From JBBQUN01 sp963717115 (GTDB lineage: Bacteria > Actinomycetota > Acidimicrobiia > Acidimicrobiales > SZUA-35): 64,000 nucleotides of DNA. Below, one piece after another: positions 7,775 to 16,575 of the stretch. A program made the position numbers and the translations under genes. The stretch lies in assembly GCA_963717115.1 (NCBI GenBank), contig CAVQVO010000020.1, forward strand, positions 1,178,001 to 1,242,000. Direction: 5' to 3'. Under the pieces are notes generated by a model. It had not been told where the DNA came from. It searched no databases and saw only the letters and a list, made by a program, of their open reading frames with translations. Every line of letters begins with the position of its first letter. Within the stretch, counting starts at the first letter, position 1.

Positions 7775-8674
7775 ATGCCTGCTGCCTCGCCGTCCCTGCC
7801 CACCTCCCCCTTCGGTCGCACCGGCCACCTCAGCACCCGGATCATCTTCGGGGCGGCGGCCCTCGGCGGGATGAGTCAGGAACGAGCCGACGCCACGATC
7901 GAGCTGGTGGTCGGGGCCGGTGTGAATCATTTCGACACCGCCGCGTCCTACGGCGAGTCCGAGCTGCGGCTGGCGCCGTGGCTGGCCGATCACCGATCCG
8001 AGGTCTTCCTCGCCACCAAGACCGGCGAGCGCAATGGCGCCGCCGCCCGGGCCGAGCTCGAGCGGTCCCTCGTCCGGCTGGGGGTCGATCAGGTCGATCT
8101 GATCCAGCTGCACAACCTGGTGGAGGACGACGAGTTCGACGTGGCGCACGGCCCCGGCGGAGCCGTCGAGGCGATGGTCGCCGCACGCGACGAGGGGCTG
8201 GTGCGCTTCATCGGGGTCACCGGGCACGGCACCCGGATCCCGGCCATGCATGCTCGCAGCCTCGAGCGCTTCGACTTCGATTCGGTGCTCCTGCCGGTGA
8301 ACTTCACCATGCTGCAGATCGACGAGTACCGGGCCGACGTCGAGGCGCTCATGGCCACCTGCGCCGACCGCAACGTGGCCGTCCAGACCATCAAGTCCAT
8401 CGCCCGGGGACGATGGGCGCCCGACCACGCCGGCCGACGCTTCAGTTGGTACGAGCCGATCGAGGACCCCGACGCCATCGGTCGGGCCGTGCGTCACGTG
8501 CTGTCGGATCCGCAGCGATTCCTCAACACGACCTCCGATGCCCGGCTGCTCCCCCACGTGTTCGCGGGCGCCACCAGCGATCGGCCGGCGCCGACCGAAG
8601 CCGAGCTCGTCGCCGACACCCTGGCCCAGGGCGTGACCCCGCTGTTCACCCCGGGCGACCTCGAACGGATCTGA
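7775..8674 (+). CDS. Aldo/keto reductase
   Basis: 299 residues. A TIM-barrel AKR with the catalytic tetrad in order: Asp and Tyr in FDTAASYGESE (~residues 50-60), Lys in LATKTG (~77) and His in QLHNL (~112). The usual AKR C-terminal cofactor region (RFLNTTSDARLLPHV) is recognisable. It probably reduces an aldehyde or ketone with NADPH. ATG 7775 is preferred because it is the first Met before PFGRTGHLSTR, and no better site lies downstream. It diverges from the SDR gene, so both redox genes share a promoter region. Confidence 0.87.
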   Translation: MPAASPSLPTSPFGRTGHLSTRIIFGAAALGGMSQERADATIELVVGAGVNHFDTAASYGESELRLAPWLADHRSEVFLATKTGERNGAAARAELERSLVRLGVDQVDLIQLHNLVEDDEFDVAHGPGGAVEAMVAARDEGLVRFIGVTGHGTRIPAMHARSLERFDFDSVLLPVNFTMLQIDEYRADVEALMATCADRNVAVQTIKSIARGRWAPDHAGRRFSWYEPIEDPDAIGRAVRHVLSDPQRFLNTTSDARLLPHVFAGATSDRPAPTEAELVADTLAQGVTPLFTPGDLERI

Positions 8675-8695
8675 CGCCCACCGGCAGGGCCCGGA

Positions 8696-10090
8696 TCAGG
8701 GCTTGCGTCGGCCGGCGAGGATGTCGAGTTCGACGTGCAACCGTTCGGTGAAGAGCGAGAGGTCGGGCACGAGCTCGCGATCGGCCACGAGGCTGAAGTC
8801 GACGGTCGAGCCGTTCGACATGGCACTCACCGACAGGCCGGTCCCGTCGACCAGGGTCGACATCGAGAACTGATGGGCCACCCGATGGCCGGCCAGCTCG
8901 TACTCGGTGTCGCCGCCGGGCACGTTGACCACATAGACGTTGAAGGGCGGCATCAGCCTCGTGAAGGCTCCGGTCCGCACGATCCACCGAGACGCCAGGG
9001 CGGCGACCGCCGGTGAGGCGCCGTACATCGAGCGAATGGCCTCGACGGGGCGGGCATGGATCTCGGCGGTCAGCTGGGCGGTGGCATCGCTGATCTCGCG
9101 CAGTCGCTGGATCGGGTCGTGACGGTGCGTGGCCAGGGGAACCAGGGCGGTTCCGAGGGGCTCGTCGACCGAGTCGACCAGCAGCGGGGTCAGGGCGATC
9201 AGCGGGTCGGGCGGCAGCTCGTCGTGCAGGACGAGCCAATGACGCAGGGTGCCGGCGATGAGGGCGAGCACGACGTCGTTGAACCGGACCTCGTGACGGT
9301 GGTGAATGGTGCGGATCTCGTCTTTCGGGAGTGAGGTGAAGGCCACCCGGCGGTGGGTGCCGAGCGTGCGGTTGAACGAGGTCCGAGGCGCCGTGTGATC
9401 GGAACCGGGCACCTCCACCGCACCCCTGGGTGCCGTCCAGGGGGCCAGGGTGCCGAGCACGTTGAAACGGCCGACGACCGGGAGTTGGCGAGACGCCTCG
9501 GCGGCGAGCGCCGTCATCCGCCACGGACTGCGGGCCATGGCCCACCACGCCCGGATCAGCAGATCGGTGTCGTCGGGGACCCGGTCGGGGCGGATCTTCG
9601 GCGCAACCGGGGTCTCGGCGGCATCGGCGGTCAGCGGTGCGAGGACATCGAGACCGGTCACGCCGTCGATCAACACGTGATGGACCTTGATGAAGAGCCC
9701 GGGGTTCCCGTCGTAGCGCTCGATCAGGTACATCTCCCACAGGGGTCGACGGCGATCGAGCGGGCGTTCGTGCAGCCGGCCGATCAGGTTCTGGAGTGCG
9801 TCGTCACCATCGGAGCGGGGGACGGCCAGATGACGCACGTGGTAGTCGAGGTCGAAGTGCGGGTCTTCGAGCCACCAGGGCCGATCGAGGTTGAGCGGCA
9901 CCTTGTGCAACCGCCGCCGGAAGCCCGGCAGCATGTGCAGACGGGCCGCGACGAGCTCGCGCAGACCGTCGAAGGTCAGCACCGAGTCGTCGCTGACCGG
10001 CTCGAGTTCGACGAAGATCGAATGATGGCCCAGGTTGTGGCGCGTTTCGGCGGCCAACAACTCGGCTTCGCGGGGGGTGAGTTGCTGCAT
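8696..10090 (-). CDS. Wax ester synthase/diacylglycerol acyltransferase (WS/DGAT)
   Basis: 464 residues, the normal size for bacterial WS/DGAT enzymes. The active-site motif HHVLIDG (HHxxxDG) is at residues ~137-143, followed by the family features RFNDVVLALIAGTLRHWL and NVYVVNVPGG. The N-terminal region (FVELEPVSD, RLHKVPLNLDRPWW) also fits. It would esterify fatty acyl-CoA to diacylglycerol or a fatty alcohol at the membrane, making storage lipid. ATG 10090 overlaps the upstream hydrolase stop (TGATG), so translation is coupled. The enzyme acting next to a lipase-like hydrolase suggests lipid turnover. Confidence 0.9.
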   Translation of the reverse strand: MQQLTPREAELLAAETRHNLGHHSIFVELEPVSDDSVLTFDGLRELVAARLHMLPGFRRRLHKVPLNLDRPWWLEDPHFDLDYHVRHLAVPRSDGDDALQNLIGRLHERPLDRRRPLWEMYLIERYDGNPGLFIKVHHVLIDGVTGLDVLAPLTADAAETPVAPKIRPDRVPDDTDLLIRAWWAMARSPWRMTALAAEASRQLPVVGRFNVLGTLAPWTAPRGAVEVPGSDHTAPRTSFNRTLGTHRRVAFTSLPKDEIRTIHHRHEVRFNDVVLALIAGTLRHWLVLHDELPPDPLIALTPLLVDSVDEPLGTALVPLATHRHDPIQRLREISDATAQLTAEIHARPVEAIRSMYGASPAVAALASRWIVRTGAFTRLMPPFNVYVVNVPGGDTEYELAGHRVAHQFSMSTLVDGTGLSVSAMSNGSTVDFSLVADRELVPDLSLFTERLHVELDILAGRRKP

Positions 10091-11172
10091 CAGGAGGTCG
10101 CGTCTCGGGCTTTCGGTTTCCGGGGTCTGGTCGTCGACGAGGCCGTTCCGTTGCGTCGCGCCTCGGGCGCGGCGGTGGGCGTGACCTTGGGTTTGGCTCT
10201 GGATTTGGCTCTGGGTTTGGCTCTGGATTTGGGCTTGGCCTTGACCGTCGCCGGGTCGACCGTGACCCCGATGGTGTCGGGGGACGGTCCCGGTTCGATC
10301 ACGACGGGCCGTGGCGCCGGGCCGGCCGGCACGAGACCGGCGGCCGGCCCGACCAGCTCGTTCTCGATCGACGGATAGAAGCGACGCAGCATGTCGGGGG
10401 GATCGAACGGACGCCACGTCGAGCGGGGCAGGGCCAGACGGTCGGCGAGCAGATAGAAGACGGCCGGATTGGCGCCCAGACCGGTGTGGCTCCCCCGGAC
10501 CTCGATCACCTCGGCGTTGTGGCGAATGCTCTGTCGGCACGCCAGTCCCGGCACCACCCCGTCGGTCCGGGTCCAGACCGTCGTCGACGGAACCGGCACC
10601 CGATCGAGGTCGAAGCGCCGGGGCATCTCGAGGAAGAGCCGGGCCGACAGCCGCTGCAGATAGCCGATGTTGGTCTGGCTCGATTCCATGTTGATCGGCG
10701 AGCCGAGGCTGATGACCTGCCGGACCAGTTCGGAGCGGTTCAGGGCGAGGACCCGTCCGAGGATCCCGCCGGCGCTCCAGCCGACGATGTCGATGGGTTC
10801 ACCGTACTCCTGAGCCAGATCGCGCAGGGTGCGGTCGACCCCTTCGGCGATGTGGTGCGAAGCCCCGACGTTGAGACCGAGACCCCAGCCCGACGGCTTG
10901 TGCCCGATCGAACGCAGGAACAACCGCAGAGGCAGGGTGGCCGAATCACCGCTGACGAAGCCGGGGAGGACCAGGACCGGGCGGGGTGGGCCGAGCGGAG
11001 CCACGTAGGCCGCCATCAGCGCCGACGACCCGACGAAACCGAATTCGGGCAGCGCTCGGAGCTCTCGCAGGATCGACGACGGCCGGTAGACCTCGGCGAC
11101 CGGCCCTTGGGCTCCAACCGACGCGTCGGAGAGCGTCTGCCGCTGTCCTTTCCGACGTACGGATCGAGTCAT
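10090..11172 (-). CDS. Alpha/beta hydrolase with Lys/Arg/Pro-rich C-terminal tail
   Basis: 360 residues. The alpha/beta-hydrolase core spans ~45-265: VLVLPGF near the oxyanion region, nucleophile elbow GWSAGG (~residue 131), and a probable catalytic His in RGSHTGLG (~243). The family resembles esterases/lipases found near WS/DGAT genes. Residues ~290-360 are low complexity, with tandem KSRA/KPRA units encoded by 12-base DNA repeats (10193-10241) that use AAA and AGA codons rare elsewhere in the window. The tail could bind nucleic acid, polyphosphate or acidic lipid surfaces; this is inference. ATG 11172 is taken as the start because nothing upstream looks coding. It is translationally coupled to the acyltransferase. 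Confidence 0.78.
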   Translation of the reverse strand: MTRSVRRKGQRQTLSDASVGAQGPVAEVYRPSSILRELRALPEFGFVGSSALMAAYVAPLGPPRPVLVLPGFVSGDSATLPLRLFLRSIGHKPSGWGLGLNVGASHHIAEGVDRTLRDLAQEYGEPIDIVGWSAGGILGRVLALNRSELVRQVISLGSPINMESSQTNIGYLQRLSARLFLEMPRRFDLDRVPVPSTTVWTRTDGVVPGLACRQSIRHNAEVIEVRGSHTGLGANPAVFYLLADRLALPRSTWRPFDPPDMLRRFYPSIENELVGPAAGLVPAGPAPRPVVIEPGPSPDTIGVTVDPATVKAKPKSRAKPRAKSRAKPKVTPTAAPEARRNGTASSTTRPRKPKARDATS

Positions 11173-11351
11173 GAGGCCTCTGAGTCTAGGGCAACCGGTG
11201 CCATACCTCCTGATCGGCACGGTGGGGCGCCATTCAAGCGGTGAGGGGTCGGGCGGGTGACCGAACCGGGCAGTTGCCGAATCGGGCAATTGTCCGTACA
11301 TTAGCAGGAGCCGGCTCGATCGACGACCCGCCATCCGTCCCAGGAGTCCCG

Positions 11352-11651
11352 ATGACGTTCCACCGCGAAGTACCCATCACCCGGGCTGCCGAGCTCGCCG
11401 CCCAGGGCGCCCAGTTGATCGACGTCCGAGAGGCCAACGAGGTGGCCGTCGCCATGCTCGACGGCGCCCTCCACATCCCGCTGGGCGAGCTGCCGAACCG
11501 GCTCGACGAGCTCGACCGGTCCCGTTGCGTGGCCCTGATCTGTCGGAGCGGCAATCGCAGCGGCCAGGCTGCCGCCTTCCTGACGGCGAACGGGTTCGAC
11601 GATGTCGTGAATCTGACGGGCGGGATGATCGAACTGGGCCTGTCGCAGTAG
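11352..11651 (+). CDS. Rhodanese-like domain protein
   Basis: 99 residues, a single rhodanese domain. Active-site loop CRSGNRSG with the catalytic Cys at ~residue 67, preceded by QLIDVREANEV and LHIPLGELPNR, which are hallmark rhodanese segments. The ribosome-binding site AGGAG (11342-11346) sits six bases before ATG 11352. It would transfer sulfane sulfur in the cytoplasm. It converges on the frameshifted ABC ATPase gene with only 36 bases between. Confidence 0.88.
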   Translation: MTFHREVPITRAAELAAQGAQLIDVREANEVAVAMLDGALHIPLGELPNRLDELDRSRCVALICRSGNRSGQAAAFLTANGFDDVVNLTGGMIELGLSQ

Positions 11652-11687
11652 TCCGGCGCAGCGCCTGCACGCACCGCGCACGACCCG

Positions 11688-12689
11688 TCAGCGGGGCCGT
11701 TGCCGATACAGCTCGCGGATCAGATCCTCGATCGCCGGCTCCTCGATCGTCGAGGTCGCGGACCGGGCTGGCGTCGGTCACCTCGGCGATCAGCTCCGAC
11801 GCGCTGACCCGTCGACGATCGAACCGGATCCACTGTCGGGGACCCTCGGTGCGCACCACCGAGCCGCCGACCAACACCAGCGGCGGGGCCGCGTCGACCA
11901 GATCCACCACCAGCATCCGATGGGTCCCGTAGGTCGACTTGAACTCGGCGACACCGCCGTCGAGCAACACCCGTCCGTGATCGATGATCAGCATCCGATC
12001 GCACAGTCGTTCGACGTCGTCGAGGTCGTGGGTGGTGAGCAGCACGGTCGTGCCCCGAGTCCCGGTTGATCTCGGCGAGGAAGTCGCGCACGGCGTACTT
12101 CGACACCACGTCGAGGCCGATCGTCGGCTCGTCGAGCACGACCAACGCCGGATCGTGGAGCAGGGCCGCCGTCGAGCTCACCCCGCATGCGCTGGCCGAG
12201 CGAGAGCTGACGGACCGGTGTCGTCCAGGAACGTCCCCAGGTCGAGCCGTTCGACGAACGCGTCGAGATTGGTCCGGTGCCGGGCCGGCTCGGTCCGGTA
12301 GAGGTGGTGCAGCAGATCGAACGAGTCGACCAGCGGCAGGTCCCACCACAGCTGCGAGCGCTGACCGAACACCACACCGATCCGCTTCGCCAGTGTCGCG
12401 CCGGTCCCGAACCGGTGAGCAGCCGAGCACGTCGACGGTCCCGGCCGACGGGGTGAGGATCCCGGTGATCATCTTGATCGTGGTCGACTTCCCGGCACCG
12501 TTCGGGCCGAGGTAGCCGACCATCTCACCGGGCGCGATGTCGAACGGACACGTCGTCGACGGCATCGATCTCGCGTCGATGACGGCGGAGCCGCCCGGCC
12601 CGGGTCCGGACGACGTACTGCTTGTGAACGCCACGCAGCGAGACGGCCGGCGAGATCCCGGCGTGCGAGGTCGGATCCATGCTGGGCAT
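11688..12689 (-). pseudogene. ABC-2 exporter ATP-binding protein (COG4586-like), about six frameshifts
   Basis: No single frame covers this gene, but joining frames gives a full ATPase: MPSMDPTSHAGI start, Walker A GPNGAGKSTT, RIGVVFGQRSQLWWDLP Q-loop region, signature LSLGQRMRGEL, Walker B LVVLDEPTIGLD, H-loop LLTTHDLDD, and an end in EEPAIEDLIRELY. Breaks lie near 12551, 12390-12420, 12222, 12170, 12060 and 11752. Each can be repaired by a one-base change. No family residue is lost, which is unlike a long-dead gene and suggests indel errors, but true decay is possible. It pairs with the two permeases just upstream to form an exporter of unknown substrate. Confidence 0.8.
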
Positions 12690-13542
12690 CAGCTCCCCGG
12701 TGCTCTGGTAGTGGCGGATTCCGCTGCGCCACGCCACGGCCGCAGCGGCCATCACAGAGCCCGGCCACGACCGGCGTGGTGTAGACCAACCACGACCGCA
12801 GGCCCAGGGGGTTGGCGGCATCGAGCAGGTGCTGACTCGGCACGTAGGAGACGAAGGCCAGTGGCACCGCCCACCCCAGGGTGGCCCGGATCCACGGCCG
12901 GTACAGGTGCAACGGATACTCGTTGGCGAACTGGCCGCCATAGGTCACGGCGTTGGTCGCCTCCTTCGACGCCACGGCCCAGAACGACAACGACGCCGTC
13001 ATCACCCAGAGCGAGCCGTAGATGACCGTGCCGCAGAGCAGGGCGGCGACCAGCACCGCCACCCGACCGGCCGTCCAGTCGATGTCGACCCGGGGCACGG
13101 CCCAGATCATCGCCACGACCGCGGGCACCAGCTTGCCGGCCCGTCGCAGCTCGAACTCCAGCGCCGAGATCTGCAGCAGGGCCGACGCCGGTCGGAGCAG
13201 GATCCGGTCGAAGGTGCCCATCTGCACATGGACGGCGACTCGCTCGACCGCGCTCACGATCAGATCGGCGAGCCCGAACGGAACAGCCGACAGGGCGTAG
13301 AGGAACACGACCTCGTCGAGTCCCCAACCGCCGAGGTCGGGAACGAGCCGCAGGATGAAGACGATCGCGATGGCCTCGAGCGCCGTCACGGCGGCCTGGG
13401 CGACGAGCAGGGTGGCGAACGAGGTCCGGTACTGCCAGTCGGACCGGACGCGGGCCGTGAGCAGCCTGGCGTACAGGCCCGCGTCGAGCCCACGGTCGCC
13501 TCGTCCGGTCGGGCGTCCGATCCATCCGAGCCGCTCAGCCAC
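12689..13542 (-). CDS. ABC-2 exporter permease (COG3694-like), frameshifted near its 3' end
   Basis: About 283 residues after repair. Six hydrophobic segments are visible (for example SFATLLVAQAAVTALEAIAI and VAVLVAALLCGTVIYGSLWV). The open frame is intact to ~12760. The family C-terminus AVAWRSGIRHYQSTG then continues in another frame, so one base is gained or lost at ~12755-12765. A second possible extra base in GGGG (12695-12698) would restore a TGA overlapping the ATPase ATG (TGATG). GTG 13542 overlaps the upstream permease stop by 8 bases, so the three genes are one operon. Function: membrane half of an ABC exporter, substrate unknown. Confidence 0.8.
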
Positions 13543-14332
13543 CCTGGATCACCACCCGGCGGGTCGCCGTCGCCAGCAGTGCCCGTCCGCAGGCCAGCAG
13601 CACCAGCGCCCAGGCCACCTGCTGGGCCAGCACCGAGAGCAGGTCGACGCCCGCATGGGTGCCCAGGTAGATCTCGGCCGGGAGCTGGACCATCGATGCG
13701 AACGGCAGGAACCGGGCCACCGTCTCGAGCCCCGACGGGAACAGCGACAGGGGCAACAGCAGCCCGGCGAAGAAGTTCAACAGGACGGTGACCATCTGAT
13801 CGATGCCGCGACTGTCGAGCAACCAGAACGCAGCCAGGCCGGCCAGGAACCGGACCGAGAACCCGACGACCGAGGCCAGGCCGACCGAGATCACGAACGC
13901 CAGCCACCGGACCGGGCCCTGCGGCCACACCAGGTCGAAGGCGATGGCCCCCAGCAGGACCGGGGGGATGCCGCGGGCCAACACCTGGAACGCCGACTTC
14001 CCGACCCAACTCGCGAGCCACCAGGCCTGGAGGTCGACCGGCCGGTAGAAGTCGACGACGATGTCGCCACTGCGGATCCGATCCGAGAGCTCGGTGTCGC
14101 CGAAGGCCCCGACGATCATGATGAAGCCCTGCGAGACGAACGCGAACGTGGCGAGCTCGGCCCCGCTGAGGCCCCGAACCGTCCCCCCGCTGGTGGTCGC
14201 CAGGTAGACCAGGATCGACGCCCGCAGATACCCGAAGACGGAGTTGACGAACACGCCCGATGCGGTGGCCAGTCGGTAGCTCGACGCCCGCCGAAAGCTC
14301 CGGCGGGCGACCTCCCACAACAGCCTCGACAC
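13535..14332 (-). CDS. ABC-2 exporter permease (COG4587-like)
   Basis: 265 residues with six predicted membrane segments. The start MSRLLWEVARRSFRRASSYR has the basic amphipathic lead typical of this ABC-2 subgroup, and the sequence ends in a short cytoplasmic tail (TRRVVIQGG). First gene of a three-gene exporter unit with the next permease (8-base overlap) and the ATPase. This gene has an intact frame, in contrast to the other two. Substrate unknown; relatives of this trio are often annotated as drug exporters, which is not evidence here. Confidence 0.85.
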   Translation of the reverse strand: MSRLLWEVARRSFRRASSYRLATASGVFVNSVFGYLRASILVYLATTSGGTVRGLSGAELATFAFVSQGFIMIVGAFGDTELSDRIRSGDIVVDFYRPVDLQAWWLASWVGKSAFQVLARGIPPVLLGAIAFDLVWPQGPVRWLAFVISVGLASVVGFSVRFLAGLAAFWLLDSRGIDQMVTVLLNFFAGLLLPLSLFPSGLETVARFLPFASMVQLPAEIYLGTHAGVDLLSVLAQQVAWALVLLACGRALLATATRRVVIQGG

Positions 14333-14361
14333 CGGGCCTTTCTAGCAGACCGGCACGAAAC

Positions 14362-14416
14362 CCCCGTTCTGGCGCTCGGCCACCTCGCCGTGGGGCGGCT
14401 CACCGCCGGAACGGGG
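14362..14416 (-). terminator. Probable hairpin terminator after galM
   Basis: Arms CCCCGTTCTGGCG (14362-14374) and CGCCGGAACGGGG (14404-14416) pair over 13 positions with one G-U, enclosing a 29-base loop that can itself fold. No T-run follows on either strand. It lies between galM and the ABC-2 operon, both read leftwards. Confidence 0.45.
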
Positions 14417-14430
14417 TGTCGGGGTGGGCG

Positions 14431-15447
14431 TCACCAATCGAAGGTCAGGCGGGTGCGGTGTCGGTAGACCTCGCCGGGCAGCAGGACCGCTGTCGGGAAG
14501 TCCGGCCGATTGGGGCTGTCGGGCCAACGCTGGGCTTCGAACGCCACCGAACGATGCTTCGGGACGAGATGGTTGCCGGTGTAGATCTGCAGGCCCGGCT
14601 GGTCGGTGGTGATCGACAGCCGTCGGCCCGACTCGGGATGCGACAGGGCGACGCACGCCTTCGAGTGATCGACGGCGCCGACGAAACAGTGATCGATCCC
14701 GCCGTGGCCCAGCTGGTGACCGAGCGGAACCTGGGCGTCGACCTCGAATCGTGAGTCGGCGAGCGGGAGCGGCGCCCCGGCGATCGGGATCCCGTCCTCG
14801 CCGACCCCGATGAACGACGTGAACGTGTGGGCGAGGTACTGGCTGCCGAGCACGTCGTCGGGATCGCCCGAGAGGTTCCAGTAGGTGTGGTTGGTGAGGT
14901 TCACCACCGTCGGGGCATCGGTGGTGGCCAGATAGTCGATGGTCAACGTGTGCCCGGACACGGTGTAGGTCGCCGTCGCCGCCAGGGTGCCCGGGTATCC
15001 CTGGTCGCCGGCCGGGCTGAGCAGGCGAAGCCGAACGCCGGCGCGGTCATCGGCGACGAAGCCCCGGCCCGCCCACATCCGGGCGTCGAACCCGCCGGGG
15101 CCGCCGTGGAGTTGGTTGCCGTCCTCGTTTTCCGCCAGACGGTGCTCGACTCCGTCGAGGACGAACCGTGCCCCGGAGATGCGATTGGCGAAGCGGCCGA
15201 CCGACGCACCGGCGTACCGCATGGGTTTCCGGAGGGTCTGGTCGACGTCGGCCGGCCCGTCGGTCACCTCGACCGGTTCGCCGTCCGGGGACGGGAGCCG
15301 AACCGACGCCAGCGTTGCTCCCTTCGTCCACACGGTCGCCTCGATGCCGCGACCGTCGGTGAACGAGATCGCCTCGACCTCCGCGACCGTCCCGGCCTCG
15401 TCGGTGTGGGTCCCGATCACCGACGACCGGGTGTTCGGGTCGGTCAT
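14431..15447 (-). CDS. galM: Aldose 1-epimerase (galactose mutarotase)
   Basis: 338 residues, normal length. It interconverts alpha and beta anomers of aldoses in the cytoplasm. Family landmarks in order: GRFANRISGARF (~residues 83-94), NQLHGGPGGFD with the first active-site His, VVNLTNHTYWNLSG with the second His, DHCF, and the catalytic Glu in VAFEAQRWPDSPN. The pattern is complete, so it should be active. The start follows the upstream phosphotransferase stop by only 10 bases, so they are probably cotranscribed even though the link between the functions is not obvious. A hairpin follows the gene. Confidence 0.93.
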   Translation of the reverse strand: MTDPNTRSSVIGTHTDEAGTVAEVEAISFTDGRGIEATVWTKGATLASVRLPSPDGEPVEVTDGPADVDQTLRKPMRYAGASVGRFANRISGARFVLDGVEHRLAENEDGNQLHGGPGGFDARMWAGRGFVADDRAGVRLRLLSPAGDQGYPGTLAATATYTVSGHTLTIDYLATTDAPTVVNLTNHTYWNLSGDPDDVLGSQYLAHTFTSFIGVGEDGIPIAGAPLPLADSRFEVDAQVPLGHQLGHGGIDHCFVGAVDHSKACVALSHPESGRRLSITTDQPGLQIYTGNHLVPKHRSVAFEAQRWPDSPNRPDFPTAVLLPGEVYRHRTRLTFDW

Positions 15448-15457
15448 CGGACCGGGG

Positions 15458-16519
15458 TCAACCCTCGGCGCCGGCGGCGGCCAGATCGATGGCGTCGATC
15501 ATCCGCACCTTCAAACCGTCGATGTCGACGCCCTCGGTGCTCTTCTGACCCATCAGGTATCGGGCGTAGACCCCGTGGAGGATGCAGGCCGTCTTGAAGT
15601 AGTTGAACGAGCGGTAGTACCCGAGCTGCGACAGATCGGCGCCGGTGATCGCCGCGTAGCGGGCCGCCAGTTCGTCTCGCCCGGGGAACCCGGGGGCGGT
15701 CGTCGCAGCCGTGGCAACGAGGCCCCGGGCTTCGATCTCGGCCTTGTCGACCCAGGCGTTCATCGCGTAGGCCATGTCGGCCATCGGATCCCCGAGGGTG
15801 GCGATCTCCCAGTCGAGGACGGCGGTGATCCGGCCGTCGGGTCCGACCATCACGTTGTGGGTCCCGTAGTCGCCGTGGACGACCCGACCGGGCCCCTGCT
15901 CGGGGAGGTGAGCCTGGTAGAAGTCGTGCAGCTCGTGGATCCGGGGATCGTCGTAGCGTGCACCGTCGGCCGAGGAGGTCCACGATCCGTACCAGGTCCG
16001 GAGCTGGCGCGAGACGTAGCCGTCGGGACGACCGAGGTCGCCCAGCCCGACCTCGTCGGGGTCGACCGAGTGCAGCGCGGCGAGGGTGTCGACGAAGGAT
16101 TCGGCCATGGTCGACCGGGCCTCGAGCGAGAGGTGATCCTCGACGTCGTCGGCGGTGTAGAGCGCCCGGCCGTCGACCAGGCTCATCACGTAGAACTTGG
16201 CCCCGGTGACCGACTCGTCGTCGCAGAAGCCGTGGGCCACCGGAACGGGCACCGCCGTCGGCCCGAGGGCCGAGATGACCGTGAACTCGCGCGCCATGTC
16301 GTGGGCTTTGGGGAGCAGCACCCCCAACGGGGGGCGCCGGATGACGGCTCGCCGACCCTCGGTGTCGGTGAGGGCGAACGTCAGGTTGGAGTGACCGCCC
16401 TCGAGCCGGGTCCAGGTGAACGGGGGCGTGAGGCCGTCGACGTTGGCCTCGACCCAGGCCTCGACGGCGGGTTGGTCGTAGCCGGGAAGGGCGGGTGATG
16501 AGGCAGCGGGATCGGACAC
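15458..16519 (-). CDS. APH/choline-kinase-like phosphotransferase family protein
   Basis: 353 residues from GTG 16519. Kinase-like fold with Brenner motif HGDYGTHNVMV (~residues 217-227) and the DFG-equivalent LDWEIATLGDPMAD (~237-250). This subgroup resembles the N-terminal domain of human ACAD10 and stand-alone proteins found beside acyl-CoA dehydrogenases in actinobacteria. Here it follows two acyl-CoA dehydrogenase genes, which supports a role in fatty-acid or hydroxy-acyl metabolism, perhaps phosphorylating a hydroxyacyl substrate. The exact substrate is not known from the sequence. Confidence 0.85.
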   Translation of the reverse strand: MSDPAASSPALPGYDQPAVEAWVEANVDGLTPPFTWTRLEGGHSNLTFALTDTEGRRAVIRRPPLGVLLPKAHDMAREFTVISALGPTAVPVPVAHGFCDDESVTGAKFYVMSLVDGRALYTADDVEDHLSLEARSTMAESFVDTLAALHSVDPDEVGLGDLGRPDGYVSRQLRTWYGSWTSSADGARYDDPRIHELHDFYQAHLPEQGPGRVVHGDYGTHNVMVGPDGRITAVLDWEIATLGDPMADMAYAMNAWVDKAEIEARGLVATAATTAPGFPGRDELAARYAAITGADLSQLGYYRSFNYFKTACILHGVYARYLMGQKSTEGVDIDGLKVRMIDAIDLAAAGAEG

Positions 16520-16575
16520 GCCGCTCAACGTAGTCGAGCCCGTTGCCGGGTCCGAAAAGGCCGCACGCCGGCCGC

